A DNA stretch of 64,000 nucleotides from Phaeovulum vinaykumarii (GCF_900156695.1 NZ_FTOM01000005.1:155559-219558), one strand, 5' to 3'; numbered from the stretch's first letter, positions 19,116-28,994 are shown. Numbers and translations: made by a program. The notes: generated by a model not told the origin, from the letters alone.

Positions 19116-20954
19116 ATGCCTCATTACCGTTCCCGCAAATCCACCCACGGCCGCAACATGGCCGGCGCCCGCGGCCTGTGGCGCGCCACCGGCATGAAGG
19201 ACGGCGACTTCGGCAAGCCGATCATCGCGGTGGTCAATTCCTTCACCCAATTCGTGCCCGGCCACGTCCACCTGAAGGATTACGGCCAGATGATCGCCGC
19301 CGAGATCGAAGCCGCGGGCGGTGTCGCCAAGGAATTCAACACCATCGCCATCGACGACGGCATCGCCATGGGCCATGACGGCATGCTCTATTCGCTGCCC
19401 TCGCGCGATCTGATCGCCGACAGCGTGGAATACATGGTCAACGCCCATTGCGCCGATGCGATGATCTGCATCTCGAATTGCGACAAGATCACCCCCGGCA
19501 TGATGATGGCGGCGATGCGGCTCGACATTCCCACCATCTTCGTCTCGGGCGGGCCGATGGAGGCGGGCAAGGTCAAGCTGGGCGAGACCGAACGCGCGCT
19601 CGATCTGGTGGATGCGATGGTCGTGGCCGCCGACGACAGCTATTCGGATGCCGACGTGGACGCCATCGAGAAGGCCGCCTGCCCCACCTGCGGTTCGTGC
19701 TCGGGCATGTTCACGGCCAATTCGATGAACTGCCTGGCCGAGGCGCTGGGGCTGGCGCTGCCGGGCAATGGCTCGATGCTGGCCACCCATGCCGACCGCA
19801 AGGCGCTTTTCCTCGAGGCCGGGCGGCGCATCGTCGACATCACGCGGCGCCATTACGAGGCCGAGGAACCCGGCCTGACCCCGCGCCAGATCGCCACCTT
19901 CGAGGCCTTCGAGAACGCGATGAGCCTCGATATCGCCATGGGCGGCTCGACCAACACGGTGCTGCACCTGCTGGCCATCGCCTACGAGGGCGGGGTGGAT
20001 TTCACCATGGACGACATCGACCGGCTCAGCCGCAAGGTGCCGGTCCTGTGCAAGGTCGCCCCGGCCAAGAACGATGTCCACATGGAGGACGTGCACCGCG
20101 CCGGCGGTATCATGGGCATTCTGGGCGAGATGCTGCGCGGCGGGCTGCTTCACCCCGAGGTGCGCACCGTGCACAGCGCCACCCTGGCCGAGGCTATCGC
20201 CAAATGGGACGTGATGACCGCCAATGACCCCGCGGTCGAGACCTTCTATCGCGCCGCGCCGGGGGGCGTGCGCACGACCGAGGGCTTCTCGCAATCCAAC
20301 CGTTATCTTGAACTGGACCGCGACCGCACCGCGGGCGTCATCCGCTCGGTCGAGGGGGCGTTCTCGCGCGATGGCGGGCTGGCGGTTCTCTTCGGCAACA
20401 TCGCCCGGAACGGCTGCATCGTGAAGACCGCGGGCGTCGACGAATCGATCCTGAAATTCACCGGCCCCGCGCGCGTCTTCGAAAGCCAGGACGACGCGGT
20501 CTCGGGCATCCTGACCGGCAAGGTCCAGGCCGGCGATGTGGTGGTGATCCGCTACGAGGGGCCGCAGGGCGGGCCCGGCATGCAGGAGATGCTCTATCCG
20601 ACCTCGTATCTGAAATCGAAAGGGCTGGGGAAGGCCTGCGCGCTGCTGACCGACGGGCGCTTCTCGGGCGGCACCTCGGGCCTTTCGATCGGGCATGTCT
20701 CGCCCGAGGCGGCCGAGGGCGGGCTGATCGGTCTGGTCGAGACCGGCGATCCGATCGAGATCGACATCCCCGGCCGCACGATCAACCTGGCGGTGGATGA
20801 GGCCACGCTCGAGGCGCGCCGGGCCGCGCGCGGGCCGCTGCCCTGGGGGCCGGCCGCACCGCGCCCGCGCCATGTCTCCACCGCGCTCAAGGCCTATGCC
20901 ATGCTGGCCTCGAGCGCCGCGAAGGGCGGCGTGCGGATCCTGCCGCAGGACTGA
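19116..20954 (+). CDS. ilvD: Dihydroxy-acid dehydratase
   Basis: Dehydrates 2,3-dihydroxy-isovalerate and -methylvalerate in valine, isoleucine and leucine synthesis; an iron-sulfur enzyme. At 612 residues it is full length. Visible are [23 protein letters not shown] and [19 protein letters not shown], which supply the three cluster cysteines of the long [4Fe-4S]-type enzymes, and the C-terminal [15 protein letters not shown] active-site segment. It is followed by a strong intrinsic terminator, so it is probably monocistronic. leuA and ilvIH, of the same pathway, are elsewhere in the window. Confidence 0.97.
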   Translation: MPHYRSRKSTHGRNMAGARGLWRATGMKDGDFGKPIIAVVNSFTQFVPGHVHLKDYGQMIAAEIEAAGGVAKEFNTIAIDDGIAMGHDGMLYSLPSRDLIADSVEYMVNAHCADAMICISNCDKITPGMMMAAMRLDIPTIFVSGGPMEAGKVKLGETERALDLVDAMVVAADDSYSDADVDAIEKAACPTCGSCSGMFTANSMNCLAEALGLALPGNGSMLATHADRKALFLEAGRRIVDITRRHYEAEEPGLTPRQIATFEAFENAMSLDIAMGGSTNTVLHLLAIAYEGGVDFTMDDIDRLSRKVPVLCKVAPAKNDVHMEDVHRAGGIMGILGEMLRGGLLHPEVRTVHSATLAEAIAKWDVMTANDPAVETFYRAAPGGVRTTEGFSQSNRYLELDRDRTAGVIRSVEGAFSRDGGLAVLFGNIARNGCIVKTAGVDESILKFTGPARVFESQDDAVSGILTGKVQAGDVVVIRYEGPQGGPGMQEMLYPTSYLKSKGLGKACALLTDGRFSGGTSGLSIGHVSPEAAEGGLIGLVETGDPIEIDIPGRTINLAVDEATLEARRAARGPLPWGPAAPRPRHVSTALKAYAMLASSAAKGGVRILPQD

Positions 20955-20979
20955 GCCGGCTTTCCCGAAGACCGACACC

Positions 20980-21013
20980 GCCCGCGGGGGAGCCCCTTCC
21001 CCGCGGGCGTTTT
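20980..21013 (+). terminator. Intrinsic terminator of ilvD
   Basis: A CGCCCGCGGGG / CCCCGCGGGCG stem with a short loop, followed by TTTT, 25 bases after the ilvD stop. Confidence 0.85.
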
Positions 21014-21104
21014 CATGCGGTGGACCTGTCTTGGGGCGCCCCGTCCCGTGGTGGGCGTGTCCTGCGGAGGGGCGACCGGGCCCTTGCGGCCCGGCCCAGC
21101 CCCC

Positions 21105-21138
21105 AAAAGAAAACGGGCGGACCTTTCGGCCCGCCCGT
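21105..21138 (-). terminator. Intrinsic terminator of bioY
   Basis: On the minus strand a CGGGCGG / CCGCCCG stem is followed by TTTTCTTTT, about 40 bases after the bioY stop. Confidence 0.85.
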
Positions 21139-21176
21139 ATCTAATAGGATCGTATCGGATCAGATCGGAACGCCGA

Positions 21177-21716
21177 TCAGCGGCGCAGGGCTTTCCACGC
21201 GCCCGAGATCAGCATCGCGGCGATGACCGACTTGACCATGTCGCCGGCCAGGAAGGGCAGCATGCCCTTTTCGATGGCGCCGGTCATGTTCAGCCCGGTC
21301 GCGGCGTCGAGCCACAGCACGCCCGGCACATAGAGCACGAGGCTGGCCGCCACCGCGCCCATCAGCGCCGGCACGAAGCGGCGCGCGCCCAGATCGGCGG
21401 CCAGGCCCGCCACCGCGGCCATCGGCACGAAGCCCAGAACGAAGCCCAGCGTCGGGCCGCCGAAGACGGAACCCGGCGCCAGCACCGGCAGGCCGGCCGC
21501 AGCCTCGGCCACGTAAAGGGCGGTGGCCACCGCGCCGGCGCGCGCGCCCAGCGTCATGCCGACCAGCATCACCGCCAGCGTCTGCAGCGTCATGGGGACG
21601 GGGAACATCGGCACCGAGATCTTGGCGGCAACGGCAATCAGCGCCGAGCCGGCCAGCGCAAGAAGCGCCTGGACGGCCAGCGAACGGGTCGGCAGCAGGG
21701 CCTGGGACAGCGTCAT
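21177..21716 (-). CDS. bioY: Biotin transporter BioY (ECF substrate-binding subunit)
   Basis: A 179-residue integral membrane protein with about six hydrophobic segments. The BioY signatures are present: VPMFPVPMTLQTLAVMLVG near the N terminus (biotin-binding loop), YVAEAAAGLPVLAPG, and GGPTLGFVLGF. It binds biotin in the membrane. No bioM or bioN genes adjoin it, so it is a solitary BioY, which some alphaproteobacteria use alone or with shared ECF modules. No BioR-type operator was seen upstream. Confidence 0.95.
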   Translation of the reverse strand: MTLSQALLPTRSLAVQALLALAGSALIAVAAKISVPMFPVPMTLQTLAVMLVGMTLGARAGAVATALYVAEAAAGLPVLAPGSVFGGPTLGFVLGFVPMAAVAGLAADLGARRFVPALMGAVAASLVLYVPGVLWLDAATGLNMTGAIEKGMLPFLAGDMVKSVIAAMLISGAWKALRR

Positions 21717-21833
21717 GGGGCGAACCTTTCGGAATTCGGACTACGGTAAATTCGGCGTGCAATTTCGCCGCGCCGGGCCCGGATGTCAACGCCGCCTCTT
21801 GCGGCGTGGCGCCCTCGGGCCTAATCGGGCGGC

Positions 21834-22559
21834 ATGAGCACCGAACAGATCCCCCCCGCCTCCACCCCGGCTGACGCGGCCGCGCCCGCGCATGATCCTT
21901 CGGCCGGAAAACCCATTGCCCTTGTCACCGGCGCCTCGCGCGGGCTGGGCTTTGCCATGGCCGAGGCACTGGCCCGCGAGGGCTGGCACGTCCTGGCCGT
22001 GGCACGCACCCAAGGCGGCCTCGAGGGGCTCGACGACCGCATCCAGGCCGCGGGCGGCAGCGCCACGCTGGCCCCGATGGACATCTGCGAACAGGGCGCG
22101 ATGGAACATCTGGTCAATGCCACCGGCACGCGCTGGGGCGGGATCGGCGCCTGGGTCCATGCCGCGATCCACGCCGCCCCCCTGACCCCCACGGGCCATT
22201 TCGACCCCGAGGATCTCGAGACCTCGACCAAGACCAACGTGATCGCCACCGCGAAGCTGATCGCGCTGATCGAGCCGCTCCTGCGCGCGCGCGAGGGCAA
22301 GGCGATGTTCTTCGACGATCCGCGCGCGGGCCAGCCGTTCTTCTCGCTCTATGGCGCGACCAAGGCCGGCCAGATCGCCTATGCGCAGAGCTGGGCCGCC
22401 GAGAGCGCCAAGATCGGCCCGCGGGTCGAGATCGTCACGCCGCCGCCGATGCCGACCGCGGTGCGCGCGCGCTTCTTCCCCGGCGAGGATCGCGCGCCGC
22501 TGACCGACCCGCATGCGGTCGCGCGCGATCTGGTTGCGGCGCATTTCGCCCTGGGCTGA
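21834..22559 (+). CDS. Short-chain dehydrogenase/reductase (SDR)
   Basis: A 241-residue NAD(P)-dependent oxidoreductase. TGASRGLG near residue 32 is the classical SDR cofactor loop, and the catalytic YGATK (YxxxK) is near residue 173. The usual NNAG motif is replaced by VHAAIHAA, a sign of a divergent subfamily. Substrate unknown. The first 25 residues are Pro/Ala-rich and lie outside the Rossmann fold. It converges on the nlpD-type gene. Confidence 0.85.
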   Translation: MSTEQIPPASTPADAAAPAHDPSAGKPIALVTGASRGLGFAMAEALAREGWHVLAVARTQGGLEGLDDRIQAAGGSATLAPMDICEQGAMEHLVNATGTRWGGIGAWVHAAIHAAPLTPTGHFDPEDLETSTKTNVIATAKLIALIEPLLRAREGKAMFFDDPRAGQPFFSLYGATKAGQIAYAQSWAAESAKIGPRVEIVTPPPMPTAVRARFFPGEDRAPLTDPHAVARDLVAAHFALG

Positions 22560-22687
22560 GCCAAACCGCGCCCCGACCGCGCGCCCCACCTTCGGCCCCG
22601 TCTGGCCCCCTTCCCGGCCCGTCGCCTCCCGCGGCGGGCCGTTTGCATCACGGCCCCACCGCGAACGCCCCAAGCCCCCGAACGCAA

Positions 22688-22711
22688 GACGCCGCCCCAA
22701 GGGGCGGCGTC
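22688..22711 (-). terminator. Hairpin downstream of the nlpD-type gene
   Basis: A perfect GACGCCGCCCC / GGGGCGGCGTC stem with a two-base loop, 40 bases after the minus-strand stop and followed by TTGCGTT. The T tract is weak, so termination may be partly Rho-dependent. Confidence 0.55.
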
Positions 22712-22751
22712 GCGGCAAGACAGAGGCGCCGGGCCACAGGGCCCGGCCGGA

Positions 22752-23984
22752 TCATTGCAGATAGGGCATCGGGTCGACGCTCTCGAAGCCCTGGCGGACC
22801 TCGAAATGGACAAAGCCCGGCGTGCCGGCGCGCACCCGCGCAATGGTCTGCCCGCGCGAGACCTTGGCGCCCTTGGCCACGGCCACATTGTCGATATTGG
22901 CATAGACCGTCAGCAGGTTGCCGTCGTGGCGGATGACGAGGATCGGCACCTGATCGGTGTCCTTGGTGATCGCGGCCACGGTCCCGTCGGCGGCGGCCTG
23001 CACCGCGGTGCCGGGCTTGGCGGCGATGTCGATGCCTTCGTTCTTCTTCTTCTGATAGGGGCGGATGATCGCGCCCTGGACCGGCATCTGCATGCGCGCC
23101 GAATTGGACGCCGCGGTGCGGTTGGCGGCCAGGTTCTCGCGGGGGGGGGTGGCACGTTCGGCGGCGGCCCGGCTTTCAGCGGCGGTCGGCGGCTTCTCGG
23201 CGGGCAGGGGCATCGCCGCCGAGGGCGGCACCGGCGTCGCGCTGCCCTGCCCCGGCGCCGAGGTCGGCGCGGTGCTCGTGGCGGCGGCCTCGCGGCGCGC
23301 GGTCGCGGCCACCGGGATCATCAGATATTGCCCCTCGCGCACGCCCAGATCGCTGGGCAGCCCGTTCCATTCGGCCAGCGCGCGCACCGGCACGTCATAA
23401 TAGCGCGCGATGGAATAGGCGGTCTCGCCGCGGGTGACCTTGTGGCGAATGGGCTCGGGGCCGGCGGCGGGCGTGGCAGGCGCCGCGGGCGCGCTGGTCT
23501 GGCCCGCCGAGGCTCGGTCGATCGCACCCGAGGCCAGCGTGGTGATGTCCACCCGCTCGGCGCCTGCCGGGGCCGGCGCCACACGCCGCGGCAGCGCCAG
23601 CACCTCGCCCTTGCCCAGCACGGTGTCGGGGTCCAGCGCGTTGTAACGGGCCAGCTCGCCCGCCTCGACGCCCACCCGCGCGGCCACATCGGCCACCTTG
23701 TCGCCCCGCCGCGACACCACGACCTGGTAATTGGGATAGGAGATCACGCCGCGCGCATCGGGCGCGGGACGGTCGGCGGTGGCATGACGCGCCGCATCGG
23801 TGGTGCTGAAATTGCTGCGCGACAGGCGCCGCAGATCGGGGTCGAAATTCCCGGCCTCGTCACAGGCGGCCAGCCCGACCGCCGCGGCCGAGACAAGAAG
23901 AACCCCCCGCAGCCCGCGCAGGCGGGGACGGGTTCGGAGCAGGGCGGCATCGGCGGTGCGGTCAAGGCGCGGCAAGGCGGTCAT
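22752..23984 (-). CDS. nlpD: Lipoprotein with LysM domains and M23 peptidase domain (NlpD-like)
   Basis: A 410-residue envelope protein. The N-terminal lipobox GLAAC near residue 40 marks it as a lipoprotein. Two LysM-like peptidoglycan-binding units follow (SYPNYQVVVSRRGDKVADVAARVGV and IRHKVTRGETAYSIARYYDVPVRALAEWN), then a C-terminal M23 domain (GAIIRPYQKKKNEGIDIAAKPGTAVQAAADG, ending FVHFEVRQG). The HxxxD and HxH zinc motifs look degenerate, so like E. coli NlpD it is more likely an amidase activator than an active peptidase. It lies in the conserved surE-pcm-nlpD order. Confidence 0.88.
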   Translation of the reverse strand: MTALPRLDRTADAALLRTRPRLRGLRGVLLVSAAAVGLAACDEAGNFDPDLRRLSRSNFSTTDAARHATADRPAPDARGVISYPNYQVVVSRRGDKVADVAARVGVEAGELARYNALDPDTVLGKGEVLALPRRVAPAPAGAERVDITTLASGAIDRASAGQTSAPAAPATPAAGPEPIRHKVTRGETAYSIARYYDVPVRALAEWNGLPSDLGVREGQYLMIPVAATARREAAATSTAPTSAPGQGSATPVPPSAAMPLPAEKPPTAAESRAAAERATPPRENLAANRTAASNSARMQMPVQGAIIRPYQKKKNEGIDIAAKPGTAVQAAADGTVAAITKDTDQVPILVIRHDGNLLTVYANIDNVAVAKGAKVSRGQTIARVRAGTPGFVHFEVRQGFESVDPMPYLQ

Positions 23985-24038
23985 CGGCTCGTGTCCTCAT
24001 GTCTTGCGGGGGGCGCGTCACGGGCGGCCCCCTTCGGA

Positions 24039-24731
24039 TTATCCAGCATCGTCCTGGCCCAGCCCCTCGATCAGCGGGACGAAGCGAACCGGGCGCAATT
24101 CCTCGTAGTCGAACCCCGTTTCCAGCCGGCGCACACGGATCAGGCTTTGAACCGTGTCCGACTGGCCCACCGGGACGATCATGATACCGCCGATCTTGAG
24201 CTGGGCCAAGAGCGGCCCCGGCGGGTCTTCGGCGGCGGCGGTGACCATGATGCGGTCGAAGGGCGCCTGTTCGGGCAGCCCGAACGAGCCGTCGCCCGTC
24301 ATCGCGGTGATATTGGCCAGGCCCAGATCGGCAAAGACGGCCTCGGCCTCGCGCACCAGACGGCGGTGGCGGTCGACGGTGTAGACCCGGCGCGCCAGGC
24401 ACGCCAGGATCGCCGCCTGATAGCCCGAGCCGGTCCCCACCTCGAGCACCTTGTCGCGCGGGCCCACCTCGGCGGCCTGCGTCATCAGCCCCACCACCGA
24501 GGGCTGCGAGATCGTCTGCCCGCAGGCGATGGGCAGCGGCATGTCCTCGTAGGCGCGTTCGGCAAAGAGCCCGCGCACGAAGCGGCCGCGGTCGACATGT
24601 TCCATGGCCGCCAGCACGCGCGCGTCGATCACCCCCTTCGAGCGCACGGCATAGAGAAAGCGCATCTTGCGCTCGGCCAGCGCCTCGGCCGTGAGCGGTG
24701 GCGGCGTCTGGGAAGGCGGCGCTTCGGTCAT
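24039..24731 (-). CDS. pcm: Protein-L-isoaspartate O-methyltransferase
   Basis: Repairs isoaspartyl residues with SAM in the cytoplasm. The 230-residue product has the PCMT signatures: [20 protein letters not shown] (substrate loop), [18 protein letters not shown] (SAM-binding motif I), and [26 protein letters not shown]. Its ATG overlaps the surE stop by four bases. The surE-pcm-nlpD arrangement is widely conserved in proteobacteria. Confidence 0.95.
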   Translation of the reverse strand: MTEAPPSQTPPPLTAEALAERKMRFLYAVRSKGVIDARVLAAMEHVDRGRFVRGLFAERAYEDMPLPIACGQTISQPSVVGLMTQAAEVGPRDKVLEVGTGSGYQAAILACLARRVYTVDRHRRLVREAEAVFADLGLANITAMTGDGSFGLPEQAPFDRIMVTAAAEDPPGPLLAQLKIGGIMIVPVGQSDTVQSLIRVRRLETGFDYEELRPVRFVPLIEGLGQDDAG

Positions 24732-25570
24732 TCGGGCGCGTCCCCCGCCGCCGTGCTCCCCGCCGCCTTGTCCGTCGCCGCCGTGCCGCCCAGCGCCTCA
24801 TCCAGCCGTGCCAGCGCGTCATGCGCGGTCAGATCGGCGCGCATCGGCGTGACCGAGATGTAGCCGTCAAGGTTGGCCGCCACATCGGTGCCGGGCGCGG
24901 TGGGCAGATGCTGCGGCCCGCCGGTGATCCACAGGAACTTGCGCCCCGAGGGCGAGACATGCGGTTCGACCCCGAAGAAGGTGTCGGTGCGGTAGCCCTG
25001 CGCCGCGGCCTTCATGCCCTTGACGTTGCGCGCGGCCACGGGCGGGAAATTGACGTTGTAGAAGATGCGGTAATCGCCCCCGTCCCAGGGCGCGCGCGCG
25101 AGCAGGGCGCGCACCACCGCCTCGCCATGCACCCGCGCGGCCTCGAACGGGTCGTCCAGATCGTCGGTCTCGGGGCCGAGAAACTGCGACAGCGCGATCG
25201 CCGGCAGGCCCTGGAGGGCCGCCTCGAGCGCACCGCCCACGGTGCCCGAATAGAGCGCGTTCTCGGCGGCGTTGTTGCCCCGGTTCACCCCCGACAGCAC
25301 CAGATCGGGCCGCCCGCCCTGAAGCACGTCGTAAAGGCCCGCCAGCACGCAATCGGCCGGGCTGCCCTCGGCGGCATAGCGGCGCGGGCCCATGCGCGCG
25401 ATCATCATCGGATGGGTGTAGGAGATGCAATGCCCTACCCCCGATTGCTCGAAGGCGGGCGCGACGGTCCAGACCTCGCCGTCGGGGCCCGCGACCGCCT
25501 CGGCAATGGCGGTCAGAACCTCGAGCCCCGGTGCGTTGATGCCGTCGTCGTTGGTGATCAGAATCCGCAT
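24728..25570 (-). CDS. surE: 5'/3'-nucleotidase SurE
   Basis: Nucleoside monophosphate phosphatase with metal dependence. It opens with [16 protein letters not shown], whose two aspartates bind the metal, and has [27 protein letters not shown], the conserved SGxNxGxN and phosphate-binding region. The product is 280 residues, normal for the family. The start is set by this N-terminal motif. First gene of surE-pcm-nlpD. Confidence 0.96.
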   Translation of the reverse strand: MRILITNDDGINAPGLEVLTAIAEAVAGPDGEVWTVAPAFEQSGVGHCISYTHPMMIARMGPRRYAAEGSPADCVLAGLYDVLQGGRPDLVLSGVNRGNNAAENALYSGTVGGALEAALQGLPAIALSQFLGPETDDLDDPFEAARVHGEAVVRALLARAPWDGGDYRIFYNVNFPPVAARNVKGMKAAAQGYRTDTFFGVEPHVSPSGRKFLWITGGPQHLPTAPGTDVAANLDGYISVTPMRADLTAHDALARLDEALGGTAATDKAAGSTAAGDAPE

Positions 25571-25969
25571 GGTGCACCCCCAGATTGCCCCCTGATTAGC
25601 TTGGCCGGCCCCGCGCAGCAAGCAACGCCCACGCGACAGGGGCGTGAAATTCCGTTCCCTTGCACGGGCGGCGCGCGATTGCACCGCCAAAGGCGGCACG
25701 CGGGCGGGATAAGGGCGCGCGCGGAACCCGCGCCTTGAGGGGGGACGGGGAAACGCGCGGGGGGACGGGGGGGGGACGGGGGGGGACGCGGCCGAAACCG
25801 GGCCGCAGACCCGCCGCGATGGACAAGCGCGCCCCCGCGCGCTACCACGGCAGGGACGTTTCGCCGCACCAGGGCGGGGGCCCGTCTGCGCCGAAACCGC
25901 GCCGGCCCCGTTCCGTAGCACCCCCGCGAGCACCCCCGCGCGCGCGTCCCAACCCCCGGAGGTTTCCCG
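25571..25969. other. Divergent intergenic region with a G-run cluster
   Basis: About 400 bases between surE and eda. At 25738-25790 there is a run of G-blocks separated by AC (GGGGGGACGGGG type, with runs of 6-9 G), a candidate G-quadruplex on the plus strand. No gene is recognised. Confidence 0.6.
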
Positions 25970-26626
25970 ATGTCCCCCCACCCAATGCCCCCCACCGAGC
26001 AAAGCGCCCGCCTGCGCGAGATGGCCGCGGCCGCGCCCGTGGTGCCGGTTCTGGTGATCGCGCCGGGGGTCGATGCGCGCGCGCTGGGGGCGGCGCTGGT
26101 TTCGGGCGGGCTGCCCATGCTCGAGGTGACGCTACGCACGCCCGCCGCACTTGAGGCCATTGCCGCCATGGCCGATCTGCCCGGCGCGATCCCCGGTGCG
26201 GGCACGCTGCTGACGCCCGCAGATGTGCGCGCCGCGCGTCAGGCGGGCGCGCGGTTCGGGGTCTCGCCGGGGGCCACGCCCGACCTTCTGGCCGCGGCCG
26301 AGGCCGAGGGCTTGCCGCTCCTGCCCGGCGCGGCCACCGCCTCCGAGGTCATGGCGCTGTTGGCGCGCGGGCATGATGCGATGAAGCTCTTTCCGGCCGC
26401 GGCGGCGGGCGGGACAGCGCTGCTGAAGTCGCTGGCGGGGCCACTGCCGCAGGCGGGCTTTTGCCCCACCGGCGGGATCGGGCCCGAGAACGCGGCCGAA
26501 TATCTGCGCCTGCCGAACGTGATGTGCGTGGGCGGAAGCTGGGTGGCCCCGCCCGATCTTCTGGCGCGCGGCGACTGGGCGGGGGTCGAGGCCCTGGCGC
26601 GCGCGGCCGCCGCCCTGCCGCGCTGA
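25970..26626 (+). CDS. eda: 2-keto-3-deoxy-6-phosphogluconate (KDPG) aldolase
   Basis: Cleaves KDPG to pyruvate and glyceraldehyde 3-phosphate, the last Entner-Doudoroff step. The 218-residue product shows [15 protein letters not shown] (catalytic Glu/Arg region), [24 protein letters not shown] and [25 protein letters not shown], where the lysine of MKLFPA is the Schiff-base residue, then [16 protein letters not shown]. edd is not in the window. Functionally linked to the zwf-pgl-pgi operon at the left end. Confidence 0.95.
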   Translation: MSPHPMPPTEQSARLREMAAAAPVVPVLVIAPGVDARALGAALVSGGLPMLEVTLRTPAALEAIAAMADLPGAIPGAGTLLTPADVRAARQAGARFGVSPGATPDLLAAAEAEGLPLLPGAATASEVMALLARGHDAMKLFPAAAAGGTALLKSLAGPLPQAGFCPTGGIGPENAAEYLRLPNVMCVGGSWVAPPDLLARGDWAGVEALARAAAALPR

Positions 26627-26887
26627 GCCCCCTGCCGCGCAGTGCCCCACCCCGCCGCGCGGATCCGCACCGGGCGTGCACCCCACGTCCCCCCCCCGGC
26701 ACCGGCCGTCCCCGCCGGCAGGGGGCAAGGGCGCGCGGGCAGATCACCGCCAACCGGGATCGGCACACCGGCCCCGCCAGCGTGGGGCGCGGGCCCGGCG
26801 CCCCGCCCCCGAGGAGGTGCGGCCTTGCCCCCCCGTCGTCCGGGCGTGTCGGGGCGCGCGGTGTCGGGTGGGGTCGGGGAATTTGCG

Positions 26888-26916
26888 CTTTTCTTTTCCG
26901 GAGGCTTGCCTATAGT
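26888..26916 (+). promoter_or_regulatory. Probable leuA-leader promoter
   Basis: TATAGT at 26911-26916 is a good -10 element in an AT-richer stretch; 17 bases upstream CTTTTC is a weak -35. The expected start point falls at or within one or two bases of the ATG of the leader peptide, which implies a leaderless mRNA. Confidence 0.55.
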
Positions 26917-26923
26917 CGCCGCC

Positions 26924-27025
26924 ATGACCCGGACCCTGCATATTCCCGCGACCCTCGGCGCCCGCTGCGCCGGGTCGGCGCATGTGCTCAACCTCCGCGG
27001 TCTGCTGCTGCTTAGCTGCCTCTGA
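26924..27025 (+). CDS. Leucine-rich leader peptide upstream of leuA
   Basis: A 33-codon frame ending RGLLLLSCL, with nine leucine codons, eight of them CTN and four consecutive near the stop. The stop codon lies inside the 5-prime arm of a perfect 11-bp hairpin that precedes leuA. This is the layout of an amino-acid attenuation leader, in which ribosome pausing at leucine codons would control leuA. It lacks a ribosome site and seems to start at the mRNA 5-prime end, as described for the trp leader of Sinorhizobium meliloti. Recognised from pattern, not from a database match. Confidence 0.75.
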   Translation: MTRTLHIPATLGARCAGSAHVLNLRGLLLLSCL

Positions 27026-27054
27026 GCGTGCCCTTGGGCGCGAACGCTCAGAGG
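27019..27054 (+). promoter_or_regulatory. leuA leader hairpin
   Basis: CCTCTGAGCGT at 27019-27029 pairs perfectly with ACGCTCAGAGG at 27044-27054; the loop contains a smaller GCCC/GGGC hairpin. The leader-peptide stop TGA is within the 5-prime arm. No U-run follows, so if it attenuates, it does so without a classical intrinsic terminator at this position. Confidence 0.75.
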
Positions 27055-27139
27055 TGACCAGCGCGCCCTTCCCCACCCAAGATCATTCACGGCGCGCATC
27101 CCCGCGCCATCCAAGGGCCGCGACCGGCAAGGAACACCC

Positions 27140-28699
27140 ATGACCGACGAGAACCGCGTATTCATCTTCGACACCACCCTGCGCGACGGCGAGCAATCAC
27201 CCGGCGCGACCATGACCCATACCGAGAAGCTGGAGATCGCCGCCCTTCTCGACGAGATGGGCGTGGACATCATCGAGGCGGGCTTCCCCATCGCCTCGGA
27301 AGGCGATTTCGAGGCCGTCAGCGACATCGCCCGGCAGACGAAGAACGCCGTGATCTGCGGCCTGGCGCGCGCCAATTTCAAGGATATCGACCGCTGCTGG
27401 GAGGCGGTGCGCCATGCCGTGCGGCCGCGCATCCACACCTTCATCGGCACCTCGCCGCTGCATCGCGGGATCACCAATCTCGATCAGGACCAGATGGTCG
27501 AGCGCATCCACGAGACCGTCAGCCACGCCCGCAACCTGTGCGACAACGTGCAATGGTCGCCCATGGATGCCATCCGCACCGAGCGTGACTATCTGGCCCG
27601 CGTGGTCGAGGTGGCGATCAAGGCCGGCGCCACCACGATCAACATCCCCGACACGGTGGGCTACACCCTGCCCAGCGAAAGCGCCGAGATCATCCGCGAG
27701 CTGATCGAGCGCGTCCCCGGCGCCGACGAGGTGATCTTTGCCACCCATTGTCACAACGACCTCGGCATGGCCACGGCCAACGCGCTGGCGGCCGTGTCGG
27801 CGGGCGCGCGCCAGATCGAATGCACGATCAACGGCCTGGGCGAACGCGCCGGCAACACCGCGCTTGAGGAAGTGGTGATGGCGCTCAAGGTGCGGCGCGA
27901 CCTGATGCCCTATCAGACCGGGATCGACACGACCAAGATCATGAACCTGTCGCGGCGCGTGGCGCAGGTCTCGGGCTTCCCGGTGCAGTTCAACAAGGCC
28001 ATCGTCGGCAAGAACGCCTTCCTGCACGAATCGGGCATCCACCAGGATGGCGTGCTGAAGAACGTCGAGACCTTCGAGATCATGAAGCCCGCCGATATCG
28101 GGATCACCGAGACCAATATCGCCATGGGCAAGCATTCGGGGCGTGCGGCGCTGCGCAGCAAGCTGGCCGATCTGGGCTTCGATCTGGCCGACAACCAGCT
28201 CAATGACGTGTTCGTGCGCTTCAAGGCGCTGGCCGACCGCAAGAAGGAAATCTACGACGACGACCTGATCGCGCTGATGTCCGACAGCGCCGCCAATACC
28301 GACAGCGACTACATTCAGGTGAAATGGCTGCGCGTGATCTGCGGCTCGGACGGGCAGGAAGCCGAGCTGAAGCTGCTTGTCGACGGGATCGAGAAATCGG
28401 CCAGCATGACGGGTGACGGGCCGGTGGATGCCTGCTTCAAGGCGGTGAAGGCGATCTATCCGACGCAGGCGCATCTGAAGCTCTATCAGGTCCATGCCGT
28501 GACCGAAGGCACCGACGCCCAGGCCACCGTCTCGGTGCGCCTCGAGGAAGAGGGGCGTATCGTCACCGGCTCGGCGGCCGATACCGACACCATCCTGGCC
28601 AGCGTGAAGGCCTATGTCGGCGCGCTCAACCGGCTGCGGGTGCGCAGCCAGAAGACCGCCCCCGACGCGGATGTGAAGTCGATCAGCTACAAGCTCTGA
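27140..28699 (+). CDS. leuA: 2-isopropylmalate synthase
   Basis: Condenses acetyl-CoA and 2-ketoisovalerate, the committed step of leucine synthesis. The 519-residue product has IFDTTLRDGEQSPGATMT (metal- and substrate-binding, LRDGEQ), THCHNDLGMATANALAAVSAGARQIECTING and GKNAFLHESGIHQDGVLK. A C-terminal regulatory LeuA dimer domain responsible for leucine feedback is present from about residue 390. AAGGA precedes the ATG. It is preceded by a leucine-rich leader peptide and hairpin and followed by a terminator. Confidence 0.97.
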   Translation: MTDENRVFIFDTTLRDGEQSPGATMTHTEKLEIAALLDEMGVDIIEAGFPIASEGDFEAVSDIARQTKNAVICGLARANFKDIDRCWEAVRHAVRPRIHTFIGTSPLHRGITNLDQDQMVERIHETVSHARNLCDNVQWSPMDAIRTERDYLARVVEVAIKAGATTINIPDTVGYTLPSESAEIIRELIERVPGADEVIFATHCHNDLGMATANALAAVSAGARQIECTINGLGERAGNTALEEVVMALKVRRDLMPYQTGIDTTKIMNLSRRVAQVSGFPVQFNKAIVGKNAFLHESGIHQDGVLKNVETFEIMKPADIGITETNIAMGKHSGRAALRSKLADLGFDLADNQLNDVFVRFKALADRKKEIYDDDLIALMSDSAANTDSDYIQVKWLRVICGSDGQEAELKLLVDGIEKSASMTGDGPVDACFKAVKAIYPTQAHLKLYQVHAVTEGTDAQATVSVRLEEEGRIVTGSAADTDTILASVKAYVGALNRLRVRSQKTAPDADVKSISYKL

Positions 28700-28723
28700 G
28701 CCCCACACCGCGCCATGCCCCGG

Positions 28724-28765
28724 AACGCGCCTTCCCACCCTGGGGGGGGGCGCGTTTCTTCTTTG
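28724..28765 (+). terminator. Intrinsic terminator of leuA
   Basis: AACGCGCC pairs with GGCGCGTT around a G/C-rich loop, followed by the T-rich tract TTTCTTCTTT, 25 bases after the leuA stop. Confidence 0.8.
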
Positions 28766-28910
28766 TGGGGGCGGCGGCGCGCGGTTCCCGGAAACGCGCC
28801 CCTGCCCTTTCCGCACCACCCCGCACCCGTGCCCACCCGAACACGCGCGCTGATGACGACACGACCGGCAGGCCGCGCGCCCCTTCCCGTCCCCTACCCG
28901 CGCGGGAGGG

Positions 28911-28987
28911 GTGCGGACATCGGGCGGGACGCGGACACCGGGCGGGGTGCGGATAGGGGGCGGGGTGCGGATAGGGGGGCGGGGCGC
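28911..28987. repeat. Four imperfect 18-19 bp tandem repeats between leuA and pucC
   Basis: Units of the form GGTGCGGATAGGGGGCGG, in the variants GGTGCGGACATCGGGCGG and GACGCGGACACCGGGCGG, run head to tail. They lie in the 347-base convergent gap between leuA and pucC, where no gene is recognised. Confidence 0.8.
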
Positions 28988-28994
28988 GCGCATG

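Noticed and set aside
21717..21833. BioR operator for bioY
   Set aside because: No TTATAGATAA-type palindrome is present between bioY and the SDR gene.
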